From positions 1-64,000 of the forward strand of contig CADBZW010000009.1 in NCBI GenBank assembly GCA_902799345.1: a DNA stretch of 64,000 nucleotides, written 5' to 3'. The position numbers and the translations under genes were made by a program. This document shows positions 26,398 to 34,452 of this stretch, one piece after another. The notes beneath the pieces are model-generated. The model was not told where the DNA came from, ran no database searches, and saw only the letters and a list, made by a program, of their open reading frames with translations. This DNA comes from an uncultured Bacteroidia bacterium. GTDB taxonomy: Bacteria > Bacteroidota > Bacteroidia > Bacteroidales > F082. Each line of letters starts with the position of its first letter. Position 1 is the stretch's first letter.

Positions 26398-27897
26398 CTA
26401 ATTTGGATTAATACTATTGTTGTTTACTGATTTTGATTTGCGTTTTTTTAAAAATTTGAAAGGAAGAATTGAAACAAAATAGGTATATGCCTCGGGTTTG
26501 AAAATGAAAGACCAGCCTAAATAGATAGCTGCATACACCAAAAACTTCACAATACCATCTGGATACATATTTAGCTTAAGCAAATATCCAACACCAAAAC
26601 TGATTATCGCAGCCACCACAGAAGCGACTGTTACTGGCATCAAATCCAGCAATTGTCGCCACCACTTATATCCAATGTGTTTAGATACCAAACTAATGTT
26701 TACAAAGTAAGAAAACCAAGTATTGAGAACCATACCGACCAACAAACCCTTCATGCCCCAAAATGCTAATCCACCAACGACCATACCAATTCCTATGATT
26801 CGTTTAAACAAAGTCCATAAAAACATGGTTTTGCTTTTTCCAATGGCAGAAATGGTTTGCAAATTCACCGATTGCAAGCAATAGGCCAATCCTGCAATGC
26901 ACAACACCTGAAAATACGGGATACTTTGCAACCAACGATCGGAATAAAGCAATACAAAAATAGGTTTGGCACAGAGCAACAAAATGAACATCAACGGAAA
27001 GGTAATATACGATAATGTCATTGTCAACCGTTTTACCATGTTTTGCATCTTCTCTTTATCGTCCTGAACTTCCGCATATAAAGGATAAGTGACTTGTGTC
27101 ATTACCTGAGAAATACTTGTTGAAGCCAACTTCTCCAAACCCTGAGCCTTTGAATAATAACCCATGGTGGAAGGATTATATACCTTACCAATCAACAAGC
27201 CTTGAAACTGTTGCCCAAACCGATTGACCAAATGCGTCAGAAACATATAAAACCCAAAACTAAACAACTCTTTCAGAGATTGCCAAGAGAAAACCAATTT
27301 CGGCCGCCATTTAACATAGAACCAGAAGACTAATGAAGGAATGGCTGCAACAATCAAATTCTGAGCCACTAGTGCCCACACGCCAAGTCCTTTATAGGCC
27401 ATAAATATTGTAATTCCCAAAGCAATAATAGAAGTAGTAATGGAAATAATGGACAACAACTTAAAATTCAGTTTTTTCTTAAGCTGATTGCGTTGTATGA
27501 TATTAAGCGAATAGATAAATAAGACTAATCCTTCTACCCTCAAAACATCACACAACAAAGGAATCTTATAGAAACGTGAAATGGCGGGAGCGCTAAAAAA
27601 CAAGACAGCATACATCACGAAAGCCATTCCAAGATTCCACCAAAAAACCGTGGAGTAATCCTCTTGGGTAGGCTTCTTTTTCTGTATCAACGCAGAGCCA
27701 AAGCCAGCATCAATAAAAGTTTCAGCCAACACCATAAAGATGGACAACATACCGATGCAACCATAATCAAAAGGTGTAAGAAGACGCGCCAAGATGATAC
27801 CCGAGATGAATTGAATAACCATCTTGGAGTACTTCTGCAAGGCGGTCCACACCATGCCTGCGGCGGCTTTTTGCTTTAAGCTTTTTTGCTTGGCCAT
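26398..27897 (-). CDS. Wzx-like oligosaccharide flippase
   Basis: This 499-residue integral membrane protein of the MOP/PST exporter superfamily has about 12-14 hydrophobic helices. The N-terminal signature (KQKAAAGMVWTALQKYSKMV, then FISGIILARLLTPFDYGCIG) matches the LPS/teichuronic-acid flippases (TuaB/WzxC type). It moves the undecaprenyl-linked repeat unit across the inner membrane for polymerisation by the Wzy-like protein at 11.6-12.9 kb. It follows the TagD-like gene by only 2 bases near the promoter-proximal end of the operon. Confidence 0.92.
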   Translation of the reverse strand: MAKQKSLKQKAAAGMVWTALQKYSKMVIQFISGIILARLLTPFDYGCIGMLSIFMVLAETFIDAGFGSALIQKKKPTQEDYSTVFWWNLGMAFVMYAVLFFSAPAISRFYKIPLLCDVLRVEGLVLFIYSLNIIQRNQLKKKLNFKLLSIISITTSIIALGITIFMAYKGLGVWALVAQNLIVAAIPSLVFWFYVKWRPKLVFSWQSLKELFSFGFYMFLTHLVNRFGQQFQGLLIGKVYNPSTMGYYSKAQGLEKLASTSISQVMTQVTYPLYAEVQDDKEKMQNMVKRLTMTLSYITFPLMFILLLCAKPIFVLLYSDRWLQSIPYFQVLCIAGLAYCLQSVNLQTISAIGKSKTMFLWTLFKRIIGIGMVVGGLAFWGMKGLLVGMVLNTWFSYFVNISLVSKHIGYKWWRQLLDLMPVTVASVVAAIISFGVGYLLKLNMYPDGIVKFLVYAAIYLGWSFIFKPEAYTYFVSILPFKFLKKRKSKSVNNNSINPN

Positions 27898-27899
27898 AA

Positions 27900-28316
27900 T
27901 TAATTAATCTTGCTATACTCCCTCAACATCGTCGAAGAAATGCCTTCCGTCCTAGGGATAATTACCACCTGCTTGCCATTCGCCTCACACCAAGCAACAG
28001 CCCGTTGGAACCCTGCATGTTGCTGATCGGGACCTTTGGCGAAGACATCGAAATCAATATGCTGGATATCCAAATCCACATCGTTATAAGTCACCACCTC
28101 ATCCACCCAACGTACGGCACTCACCATAAACATACGCTCTTCGGTGGAATAGACCATCTTGGTGCTAGGCTTGTATTTCAGGATGCTGTTGCCGTCCTGT
28201 ACGGCCACGATGAGCTTGCATTCCTGGTCAGGAAACTGCTCCTTTATATGCTTGAAAAGCAAGATGTGTCCGATATGGAGCATATCGTAGACACCGAAGG
28301 TGAGGATTTTGAGCAT
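27900..28316 (-). CDS. Cytidylyltransferase, TagD/GCT-like
   Basis: This 138-residue nucleotidyltransferase has the HxGH motif in FGVYDMLHIGHILLF at about 7-21 and the C-terminal RTEGISSTMLR signature. In glycerol-3-phosphate cytidylyltransferases these bind CTP and the phosphate. It would make a CDP-alcohol such as CDP-glycerol, a plausible donor for the two LicD proteins of the operon. It is the first clear gene of the polysaccharide operon. CDP-ethanolamine or another CDP-alcohol, or an FMN/sugar-type substrate, cannot be excluded. Confidence 0.87.
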   Translation of the reverse strand: MLKILTFGVYDMLHIGHILLFKHIKEQFPDQECKLIVAVQDGNSILKYKPSTKMVYSTEERMFMVSAVRWVDEVVTYNDVDLDIQHIDFDVFAKGPDQQHAGFQRAVAWCEANGKQVVIIPRTEGISSTMLREYSKIN

Positions 28317-28560
28317 AGGATATTAGTTAAAAATAAAGAAAGGTTTTATGGGTTAAAATCTCTCTCAATCGATATGGGAGGCGAAGGCGGGATAGAAGAC
28401 TGGCAGCAGCAACGGGATGGGGCGGAGGAGGGAGAGGTTCGAGAGGCGGTGGGGTGGAGAAGGGGTGGAGGGCATTTATTGTAGTATTAAGTGTTAGATT
28501 TATTTGGGTTGTACATGGAATTCTAAAAAGTCTTTGTTGATCAACTTGGTAATTACAATG
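28317..28560. other. Leader of the polysaccharide operon with purine/pyrimidine-biased tract
   Basis: The plus strand at 28376-28472 is strongly purine-rich with several G runs (for example 28414-28436 and 28448-28472), so the transcript would be C-rich. A 36-codon minus-strand frame fills it (28365-28475, starting MPSTPSPPHRLSNLSLLRP), ending 49 bases before the TagD-like gene. It might be a leader peptide or the relic of another gene. I found no clear TAnnTTTG promoter here. Confidence 0.4.
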
Positions 28561-29520
28561 TCATAGCAAGGCATCGGCAGACACAAAATAACCAGCGACC
28601 TTCAATTCTTTCACAAGTTCAAAGCGCCATGCTCCACCAACGTCATAAGCAGTATAGAAAATTCCATCCAAATCGCCAGGTTTGGAAACACCTTCTTGCA
28701 AAAGGAAGAAGATATTGGTTCTGTTGAGTTTGCCAGCAAAATAGCCCATCTCAAAAACCACATTCTCCCGTGCTCGTAGCACCAACTTTGATTTGATATC
28801 TTCGTCTCTCACTCCCGTCAGTTCTCTAACAGAAGCTGCCATATCGTCAGCCGACAAAAGAATGACAGCAAAATTAATCTTTTGGGCGTTGGACTCGAAC
28901 TTCTCAATGATGGTTTTTCCGGCATTTGGCTGCTCGTGAAGAATAATTGGATTCAGCCCGAGTTTACTAATTGTTCTTGCCACGACTTGCTTCATTTCAT
29001 TGTTGTGTCCATGCACAACGAAAATATCTGATGAGAGTTCCTTTGGCTGCTCTGTTTTGATTGGAACAGCGGTGGCCTCGGTCTCTACCACACAGCTTAT
29101 TAGGTCGGCTCGCTCGATGTCTCCCTGCATTTGATTGATTTGGCGTTGGATATTATCCTTATACTCTTTTATGGTATCTGTGCCCCAAATTTGATGTATT
29201 TGGGATTCGTAATCGTGATAGTATATGCTTTCTTGTGCCGCAAAAGAGGTTCGATATATAGTCTTGTTACGGTCTCTCCAACGTTTGTAGTCACTAATAA
29301 AAATGATTTTGGCAGTTTCGTCGTAGACAACCTTGTCGCCACGATGCATAGTGGCAAAACCACCGTAATATGGGCTTGGTTGGGAAAGCCTGGGTACATC
29401 AACGGACAACAATTCTGTACCCTTCTGAATTTGTTCTGTCAACAACTCACAAAAACGTTCTCTTGTTATTGTTAGAGGAGCCTCGGGATATACAGGCACC
29501 GGTTCTGTCTTCTTTGCCAT
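28561..29520 (-). CDS. TIR-like nucleotide-binding effector (CAP12/Pycsar-TIR type domain)
   Basis: In this 319-residue protein the C-terminal half (about 165-319) matches the predicted nucleotide-binding TIR-like domain: DIFVVHGHNNEMKQVVARTI, LHEQPNAGKTIIEKFE, NFAVILLSADD, and RARENVVFEMGYFAGKLNR, whose Glu is the expected NAD-cleaving residue. The domain is known from bacterial anti-phage effectors that deplete NAD. The first 165 residues (SQPSPYYGGFATMHRGDKVV, then FISDYKRWRDRNKTIY) are an unassigned region that may sense a ligand. No cyclase or CD-NTase gene is adjacent. It lies downstream of a cassette of unknown genes on the same strand. Confidence 0.85.
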   Translation of the reverse strand: MAKKTEPVPVYPEAPLTITRERFCELLTEQIQKGTELLSVDVPRLSQPSPYYGGFATMHRGDKVVYDETAKIIFISDYKRWRDRNKTIYRTSFAAQESIYYHDYESQIHQIWGTDTIKEYKDNIQRQINQMQGDIERADLISCVVETEATAVPIKTEQPKELSSDIFVVHGHNNEMKQVVARTISKLGLNPIILHEQPNAGKTIIEKFESNAQKINFAVILLSADDMAASVRELTGVRDEDIKSKLVLRARENVVFEMGYFAGKLNRTNIFFLLQEGVSKPGDLDGIFYTAYDVGGAWRFELVKELKVAGYFVSADALL

Positions 29521-29554
29521 AAAATGACCATTATTGTTTTACTATTGTTTTAAG

Positions 29555-29705
29555 GGGCGCTGGGAATTGAAGCGTGTTTGAGAGGCCGGGGAGTTCCCTA
29601 CCTCTAATATCTGAGGTGATCGGTCTGTGGGAATTCACCCTCCGGTCCCCTGCTGCGACTCTGGCTGCGCGGAAAGAACGAGTCGCTTCGCTCGATGGAA
29701 GATGT
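29555..29705. other. GC-rich structured spacer, possible RNA or element remnant
   Basis: This GC-rich island stands in AT-rich surroundings. Nested pairing is possible: GAGTTCCC (29591-29598) with GGGAATTC (29629-29636) enclosing ACCTC (29600-29604) with GAGGT (29613-29617). A second hairpin pairs GCGACTC (29655-29661) with GAGTCGC (29680-29686). No open frame explains it. It sits between the unknown cassette and the TIR-like gene. Confidence 0.4.
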
Positions 29706-29719
29706 AAGATATGGAAGCT

Positions 29720-30409
29720 TTACTGTTTCGAATACAGCTCGGGGGCAATTACTCCTTCGGTTTCCAATTTCTCAGTAAATTCCTGACACAAAACTGTTGT
29801 TAGAATATGTGTAAAAATCAAATCTCGCCACGACCCTCCTTTATTGATTTGTTTTTTTTCATCTGTTAATACAACCCTCATTTCAAAATGCCAATAATTA
29901 AGATTAGTTGGTACATGTTCTAATGTCAAAGTTATAGATATCGGCACTTTAATACCTTCAGTAAACTGCACATTTAACTTACTCTCAACAAACTCTTGAT
30001 ATGCTCGGTAATTTCCTTTCTTCTCAAATTTGTAATCATGTGGATATATTGCACCGTGCAGTACTGGCAGTTTATAAAACACAAAATCCTCACCTAAATC
30101 TTCGTAACATCCTTCGTAATCAGCAAGCTTAATATCCGAAGTTCCATCCCAAGTTTCCTTACCTCTGTCATGTTGATGAAATGAGGTAAACTCAGGTAAG
30201 AACGTTCCTCCTAATAGATTAACCGACATTCCAACAATTGTACCTAAGCAATCAGGGTCAATACGAGCACGACCACCAATATAGTCAATATTATCTTCCA
30301 ACTTGCCTTTAATACGTCTCGTAACACTAAAATCCGATTGATTCAGTGCTTCCAATGGAAACGGTGTGACGTAATTGGCTTTTGGCAAAATAGATTCAGG
30401 ATAATCCAT
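29720..30409 (-). CDS. Uncharacterised protein, third gene of unknown cassette
   Basis: I do not recognise this 229-residue soluble protein. It has no signal peptide or membrane helix. Notable parts are SFHQHDRGKETWDGTSDIKL, LPVLHGAIYPHDYKFEKKGN and LTLEHVPTNLNYWHFEMRVV, suggesting a mixed alpha/beta domain rich in His and aromatics. The ATG at 30407-30409 is chosen instead of a TTG two codons earlier; it overlaps the upstream gene by 14 bases. It belongs to a three-gene coupled operon ahead of the TIR-like gene, so a role in the same accessory system is possible but unproven. Confidence 0.75.
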   Translation of the reverse strand: MDYPESILPKANYVTPFPLEALNQSDFSVTRRIKGKLEDNIDYIGGRARIDPDCLGTIVGMSVNLLGGTFLPEFTSFHQHDRGKETWDGTSDIKLADYEGCYEDLGEDFVFYKLPVLHGAIYPHDYKFEKKGNYRAYQEFVESKLNVQFTEGIKVPISITLTLEHVPTNLNYWHFEMRVVLTDEKKQINKGGSWRDLIFTHILTTVLCQEFTEKLETEGVIAPELYSKQ

Positions 30410-31031
30410 CTTCAAAATTTATAGGTTCGTTAATCACATGAAGCATCTTCTTAGCCAAATCGGCAGGGGAACTACTACCAACAAATAGCATTTCTCCATT
30501 ATGATGAATTGAGAAGGCCACCTCTTCTTGCTCAACGGATTGAGTGACGTTCAGTTCCAATCCATTGTTGAAGGTCAACAATAAAGTGTTGACTTCGTTA
30601 ACTACGCTATATCGAGCAAGTGTTTCATTGTAGGGCAATACTGACAAAGCCATAGCCATATCATTAAACTTTGCTCGAAATTGATCAGTGGCGCAATTCC
30701 CTTTATGCGAATTAAACGACTCTATAATAATATTGAAATTCAAAAGATTAAAAGTATTTTCTGAAACTAACTTAATTTTTTTTGTATAGCCATCATATAA
30801 AAAACTGCTGGCATTGGCTATTTCACTATATTGACAAATCTTGTCTTCAACAGGAGACGGCAATGGTTTTTGTGTGTTTTCAGCAAAACAAACATCACCA
30901 CACACCAATAAAGTGGCAATAGCGATTCCTTCTATAACAATCTTAACACTATTGTTTGCTTTAATGGTTTCATTATAGAGCCCATCAACAAGGTTCAACT
31001 TAACATCTTTTTCTATGCTATATGTACTCAT
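30396..31031 (-). CDS. Uncharacterised protein, second gene of unknown cassette
   Basis: This 211-residue protein is of unknown family. It begins with ordinary charged sequence and has one short hydrophobic stretch (VKIVIEGIAIATLLVCGDVC, about 28-47) that could be a buried helix or weak membrane anchor. The C-terminal half is beta-rich (FSIHHNGEMLFVGSSSPADL). The ATG at 31029-31031 overlaps the stop of the upstream gene as TGATG, and its end overlaps the next gene, so all three are translationally coupled. Confidence 0.75.
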   Translation of the reverse strand: MSTYSIEKDVKLNLVDGLYNETIKANNSVKIVIEGIAIATLLVCGDVCFAENTQKPLPSPVEDKICQYSEIANASSFLYDGYTKKIKLVSENTFNLLNFNIIIESFNSHKGNCATDQFRAKFNDMAMALSVLPYNETLARYSVVNEVNTLLLTFNNGLELNVTQSVEQEEVAFSIHHNGEMLFVGSSSPADLAKKMLHVINEPINFEDGLS

Positions 31032-31789
31032 CACTCACCCTCCATCGTTTTAATAACCTCATTATTTAAACTCCATTGAAAGACATTAAACAAATGATGA
31101 TTCCATTTCAATAAATCTTTTGACATTCCTTCTATAATAACTTTTTCATTAATGCCAATTGATTCTTCTACATCTAGAACAATATTAAATGCGTCTTCTT
31201 TGTTTTTCACCGGTACATATGCGGTTCTTGCTGTAATACTCTCATTTCCCTCTGACCAACCCAATTTTCCAAACAATACTCCCTTTTCATTCGGATCGTA
31301 TTCGATATGGTTGGTTGATGTCAAAAAAGGTTTACTAAATAGTACAGGCTTAAGTTTATTAAGGACTTCCTGAGGATTCTCTTTTACATCAACAATCTGC
31401 CAAATATTAATTTTACGCAAATGTACTCGTTTGACACTTTTTTCGCATAGTACTTCTTCAACATATTCTCGCATCCTTCGTACTTGAGGCATTGCAGTGT
31501 CTTCAAAACTCACATATCCTTCTCTTGGTAGAACAACCGCAACCAAACCATTTGCGAATTGGAAAAAAGAGTGCAACTTTGCGTTATGAATTTGAAACGG
31601 TTTCTCTGGAATTGCATGTTCCACCTTCAAACTGAATTTCTCAGTTGTAAACTTATCAAGTCGTTCATAGAATGAATTATCATAGAACCTAGCATCTTGC
31701 TGCTCCAATTCAAAGACAACCACTACGTTTTGCAACGTTGTGTTCTTATAAATACGATGGTTGTTTTCTTCTGTAAACGGCCACGCCAT
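31031..31789 (-). CDS. TIGR04255-like protein, first gene of unknown cassette
   Basis: In this 252-residue protein the order of an N-terminal strand (LQNVVVVFELEQ), a middle region and a C-terminal helix with LLKWNHHLFNVFQWSLNNEV resembles the sporadically distributed TIGR04255 family, whose members end with a His-x-x-x-x-x-x-F segment and have no established function. The resemblance is weak and by eye. It heads a three-gene operon coupled by overlapping stop and start codons. The upstream 140 bases are AT-rich, with no clear promoter match. Confidence 0.7.
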   Translation of the reverse strand: MAWPFTEENNHRIYKNTTLQNVVVVFELEQQDARFYDNSFYERLDKFTTEKFSLKVEHAIPEKPFQIHNAKLHSFFQFANGLVAVVLPREGYVSFEDTAMPQVRRMREYVEEVLCEKSVKRVHLRKINIWQIVDVKENPQEVLNKLKPVLFSKPFLTSTNHIEYDPNEKGVLFGKLGWSEGNESITARTAYVPVKNKEDAFNIVLDVEESIGINEKVIIEGMSKDLLKWNHHLFNVFQWSLNNEVIKTMEGE

Positions 31790-31927
31790 AATGGAGAAAG
31801 TTTTATTTATTTTACAAAAATGATACCAATATATTTTTAAGTATTAACTCTTATTCTTTAAATTTATTGTAGACGAGAAAAAATGTCTCCTATCACTCTC
31901 CTATCTGCGTCATATAAAGAACAGAAT

Positions 31928-32110
31928 TTACCTGTAGTATTCCTTATACTTCAATCCTTCCCGCAATGTAATCTTCGGTGTGAAGTCAACCGTAATCAGC
32001 ATAGGTAGTCGGCTCATCGCCCGGTTGCATGGGCACCAGCTGCTTGTGGGCCTCGAAGTCATAGTCTTCGGGCAACACACCTGCACGCACAAGCTCCTCT
32101 TGCAGGGTCT
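31928..32110 (-). pseudogene. Truncated 3' fragment of UDP-glucuronate epimerase-like gene
   Basis: This stretch is a diverged copy of the last 200 or so bases of the epimerase gene at 34453-35574. Read on the minus strand it gives parts of the same ending (DFTPKITLREGLKYKEYYR against FVPKITLREGLRKFAEWYKG) and upstream CPCNRAMSRLPM-type out-of-frame sequence, so it has lost frame and about 25 bases. It stops abruptly at 32110, where a repeat of the type AATTGAGAGTTTAGAG begins. It is a non-functional remnant of duplication or recombination. Confidence 0.8.
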
Positions 32111-32165
32111 AACAATTGAGAGTTTAGAGTCAGTGGTTAGTTGAGAGTAGTCGGTTGAGAGTTTG
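32108..32165. repeat. AT-rich short-tandem repeat (GTTTAGAG/GTTGAGAG type)
   Basis: This stretch holds degenerate GAGTTTAGAG and GTTGAGAG units. The stretch GTTTAGAGTCAGTGGTTAGT closely matches 35695-35722 beside the intact epimerase locus. It marks the breakpoint of the truncated epimerase fragment. Confidence 0.6.
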
Positions 32166-32202
32166 CGAAGGTGCGAGCCCGATGAGGGCAACGCACTTGG
32201 TT

Positions 32203-33543
32203 TCACATGTCCGTCAAGCTAAAGCAGCGAGGCTCAACCTCATATTTGTCAAAGTATTTGGCGCGTAACAGCTCCACTTTTGCCATAAAAGGCTGTCGCT
32301 TGAAATTACGCTTGTCGCGCTTCACCTCGGCAATGAGGACCTTGGGGCGGTCATGATATATCGCCACGATGTCTACCTCGTGTTGGTCGTTGTCGCTCGT
32401 CTTGCTTCGGTTGTTTTCCCACCACGATCCGATTTGCCCAATGGGCAACTCTTCACACAGCTTGTCCTTGAAATAGGCCTCCAACTCCTTTCCTGAATAG
32501 GTGGGATAGTCCTGAACGACAATATCTTTCAGGCTTTCCCATTGTCCCGTTTGTATGAGATTCTGGTACTTCACGATATATCGGAACCAAAACCTCAAGA
32601 AGTGATCTTTAATTTCATACCTTACCGTTTGACTTCCAGGCTTAGACAACACCGGCCGTTTTTTGCCAACCAAGTCATAATCCTCTTCCAAGCGCTGCAT
32701 GATTCCTCCCAAACTTGCAACTCCGGTGAGTTGTGAAATGCGTGAACTCTCGGTTGCACCACTTGCTATGGCCGACAACACCGAATAATAGGTGCCATAT
32801 TGCTTGCCCATCTCCTGAATGAGCACCGTGTTCCCTTCCTCTAGGAAGAGGGAATTCTCGCCACACATCCTTTCCAATATGCTCTGCACTTTTACGCAAC
32901 CGTTGTCCATCAACAACTCCACATATTTAGGCACACCCCCCGTGGTAGCATAGAGTGCCAGAAGATCGTCGTTTGAATAGTTGGGATTATGGTCTTTGAG
33001 TATCTGCTTCAGCACACTTGGCATAAATGGCTTGAGCTTGATGAAGCCCGATGCTCTCCCGTATAAAGGCTCTTTAGAATCCTGGAAAATACGATGCATC
33101 AAAGTATAAACAGATCCGCAAACCAGAAAGTTGACGTGTGTGTTGTCTTTGGTCTGATCCCAAATGTTCTGTACCTCGCTGAATATGGCTGGGTTGATAT
33201 TGTAAAACTCCTGAAACTCATCGAGTATCAGATTGAAGGGCATGTTTTTCCCGTATTCCATGCAGAGTCGGAACAAATCCCGAAATGAAGTGATACCTTC
33301 TGGAACGAAAAAGCCCAACGACCGCCTGGCCTCCTCCGAAAACTGGTTGCAAAGCGTTGCCTCGTTGTTGCGGCTGACAAACAGATACAACGTCGGAGAG
33401 GCCTCGCAACTCTTCATGATCAGCTTGGTTTTGCCAATCCTGCGCCGGCCCGTCACCACAGTCATCTGCGAACTGACGGAAAAAGCCACAGACCTAATCC
33501 TTTCCAATTCAGCAAGTTCCTTTCCTCTGTCGTAGAATTTCAT
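32203..33543 (-). CDS. ATP-binding protein, archaeal-ATPase/DUF234 family
   Basis: In this 446-residue protein the N-terminal AAA domain has Walker A GRRRIGKTKLI (about 32-42) and Walker B NLILDEFQEFYNI near 108. The middle part carries a winged-helix-like region (ESSRISQLTGVASLGGIMQR) and the C-terminal DUF234 part has DHFLRFWFRYI and a PD-(D/E)xK-like strand pair VDIVAIYHDRPKVLIAEVKR. The family is frequent and variable in Bacteroidota, with suspected but unproven nuclease or defence function. The gene has its own -7 element upstream and sits alone between a pseudogene fragment and the sugar genes. Confidence 0.88.
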   Translation of the reverse strand: MKFYDRGKELAELERIRSVAFSVSSQMTVVTGRRRIGKTKLIMKSCEASPTLYLFVSRNNEATLCNQFSEEARRSLGFFVPEGITSFRDLFRLCMEYGKNMPFNLILDEFQEFYNINPAIFSEVQNIWDQTKDNTHVNFLVCGSVYTLMHRIFQDSKEPLYGRASGFIKLKPFMPSVLKQILKDHNPNYSNDDLLALYATTGGVPKYVELLMDNGCVKVQSILERMCGENSLFLEEGNTVLIQEMGKQYGTYYSVLSAIASGATESSRISQLTGVASLGGIMQRLEEDYDLVGKKRPVLSKPGSQTVRYEIKDHFLRFWFRYIVKYQNLIQTGQWESLKDIVVQDYPTYSGKELEAYFKDKLCEELPIGQIGSWWENNRSKTSDNDQHEVDIVAIYHDRPKVLIAEVKRDKRNFKRQPFMAKVELLRAKYFDKYEVEPRCFSLTDM

Positions 33544-33550
33544 ACCATTA

Positions 33551-33601
33551 ATTTTCGCGGTGGTTATTTTCGCGGTGGTTATTTTTCAAAGCACAAAGAT
33601 A
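33551..33601 (-). promoter_or_regulatory. Promoter region with 19-base direct repeat
   Basis: TATCTTTG (complement of 33594-33601) is a Bacteroidota -7 element 51-58 bases before the ATPase start. The leader contains two tandem copies of ATTTTCGCGGTGGTT (33551-33583), which could be an operator or a slippage product. Confidence 0.4.
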
Positions 33602-33631
33602 CAAACTTTTTGAATTTGTTTCTTAAAACAA

Positions 33632-34387
33632 TTATATATGCTCCTCCACCCCACGGAAATGCACATTCAACTCGTGGAGATGCTCCAACAGCGTTCCGAG
33701 CGGTGTGCCTTCTGTCATCTTGGCAAAGGCGTTGACATCCTTAGGGAAGCACTTGCCACCATAGCCGTACTTGCCGTCGGGACCGGGGACGTAGGTGTGG
33801 GTGTCGTTGATGTAGCCAGAGAGGAGGATACCGGTATGCACCTTGCGCCAGTCGGCACCCATCTGCTCGCAGTATTCGCGGCAGGCGTTGAAATAGGTGA
33901 CCTTGTAAGCACCAAACACGTTGTGCATGTACTTGGTCAGCTCGGCCTCCAACGGGGTCATCACGGTGAACTTCTTGCCGACAAAGATCTTGGTGAGCAA
34001 TTCATGCGCACCGGTGAACACCATGGTCTGCTTCTTGAAGTCCTCGATGAAAGTACGCTCGGTGAGGAACTCGGGCATGTAGCACACTTGATGCCCCGTC
34101 TCACGTGAGAGCATCTCGCTGGTACCTGGGAGGATAGTGGTACGGACAAACACGGGCACATCGGGCAGGTTGGTGATGAGCTGCTTCATTAGGGTTAGGT
34201 CCTGCGTTCCATCTTCTTCAGTAGGGACATGGATTTGCAAGAAAGCGATGTCTATGTTACTCAAATCATCATTGTATCCCTTGGGCGGGTCGCTGATAAA
34301 TAGTTTGCATTCGGGGTTGTTGTGTTCCAACCAATCCTTTAAGGCTCCGCCAACGAAGCCGCATCCGATAATTCCAACATTGATCAT
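33632..34387 (-). CDS. Short UDP-glucose/GDP-mannose dehydrogenase-like protein
   Basis: This 251-residue protein has an N-terminal Rossmann loop GIIGCGFVGGAL, the middle-domain motif PEFLTERTF with AELTKYMHNVFGAYKVTYFN, and the catalytic Cys in GYGGKCFPKD. The usual C-terminal UDP-binding domain of about 150 residues is absent, although the catalytic Cys and NAD site are kept and the end is a clean stop, so it is not an obvious truncation. It may oxidise a nucleotide sugar with altered binding or work with the full-length Ugd encoded at 41.4-42.8 kb. It is the start of the sugar-nucleotide region. Confidence 0.85.
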   Translation of the reverse strand: MINVGIIGCGFVGGALKDWLEHNNPECKLFISDPPKGYNDDLSNIDIAFLQIHVPTEEDGTQDLTLMKQLITNLPDVPVFVRTTILPGTSEMLSRETGHQVCYMPEFLTERTFIEDFKKQTMVFTGAHELLTKIFVGKKFTVMTPLEAELTKYMHNVFGAYKVTYFNACREYCEQMGADWRKVHTGILLSGYINDTHTYVPGPDGKYGYGGKCFPKDVNAFAKMTEGTPLGTLLEHLHELNVHFRGVEEHI

Positions 34388-34452
34388 AGTTACTTTGTTT
34401 TTATTGGTTAATTAATTATGTATTGTTATTTATTTGATGTTTCTTTATGTGT

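Noticed and set aside
29560..29640. A tRNA-like sequence (GGCGCTGGGAATTGAA) upstream of the TIR-like gene
   Set aside because: The T-loop-like run is not supported by matching stems, and no acceptor stem could be drawn, so it is treated only as a structured spacer.
32203..33543. The DUF234 ATPase as part of the polysaccharide operon
   Set aside because: It has its own promoter-like element, no sugar-related motif, and is flanked by a pseudogene fragment, so it is treated as an independent accessory gene.
33551..33583. Direct repeats before the DUF234 ATPase as phage attachment sites
   Set aside because: There are only two short adjacent copies and no integrase or tRNA; a promoter-leader duplication explains them.
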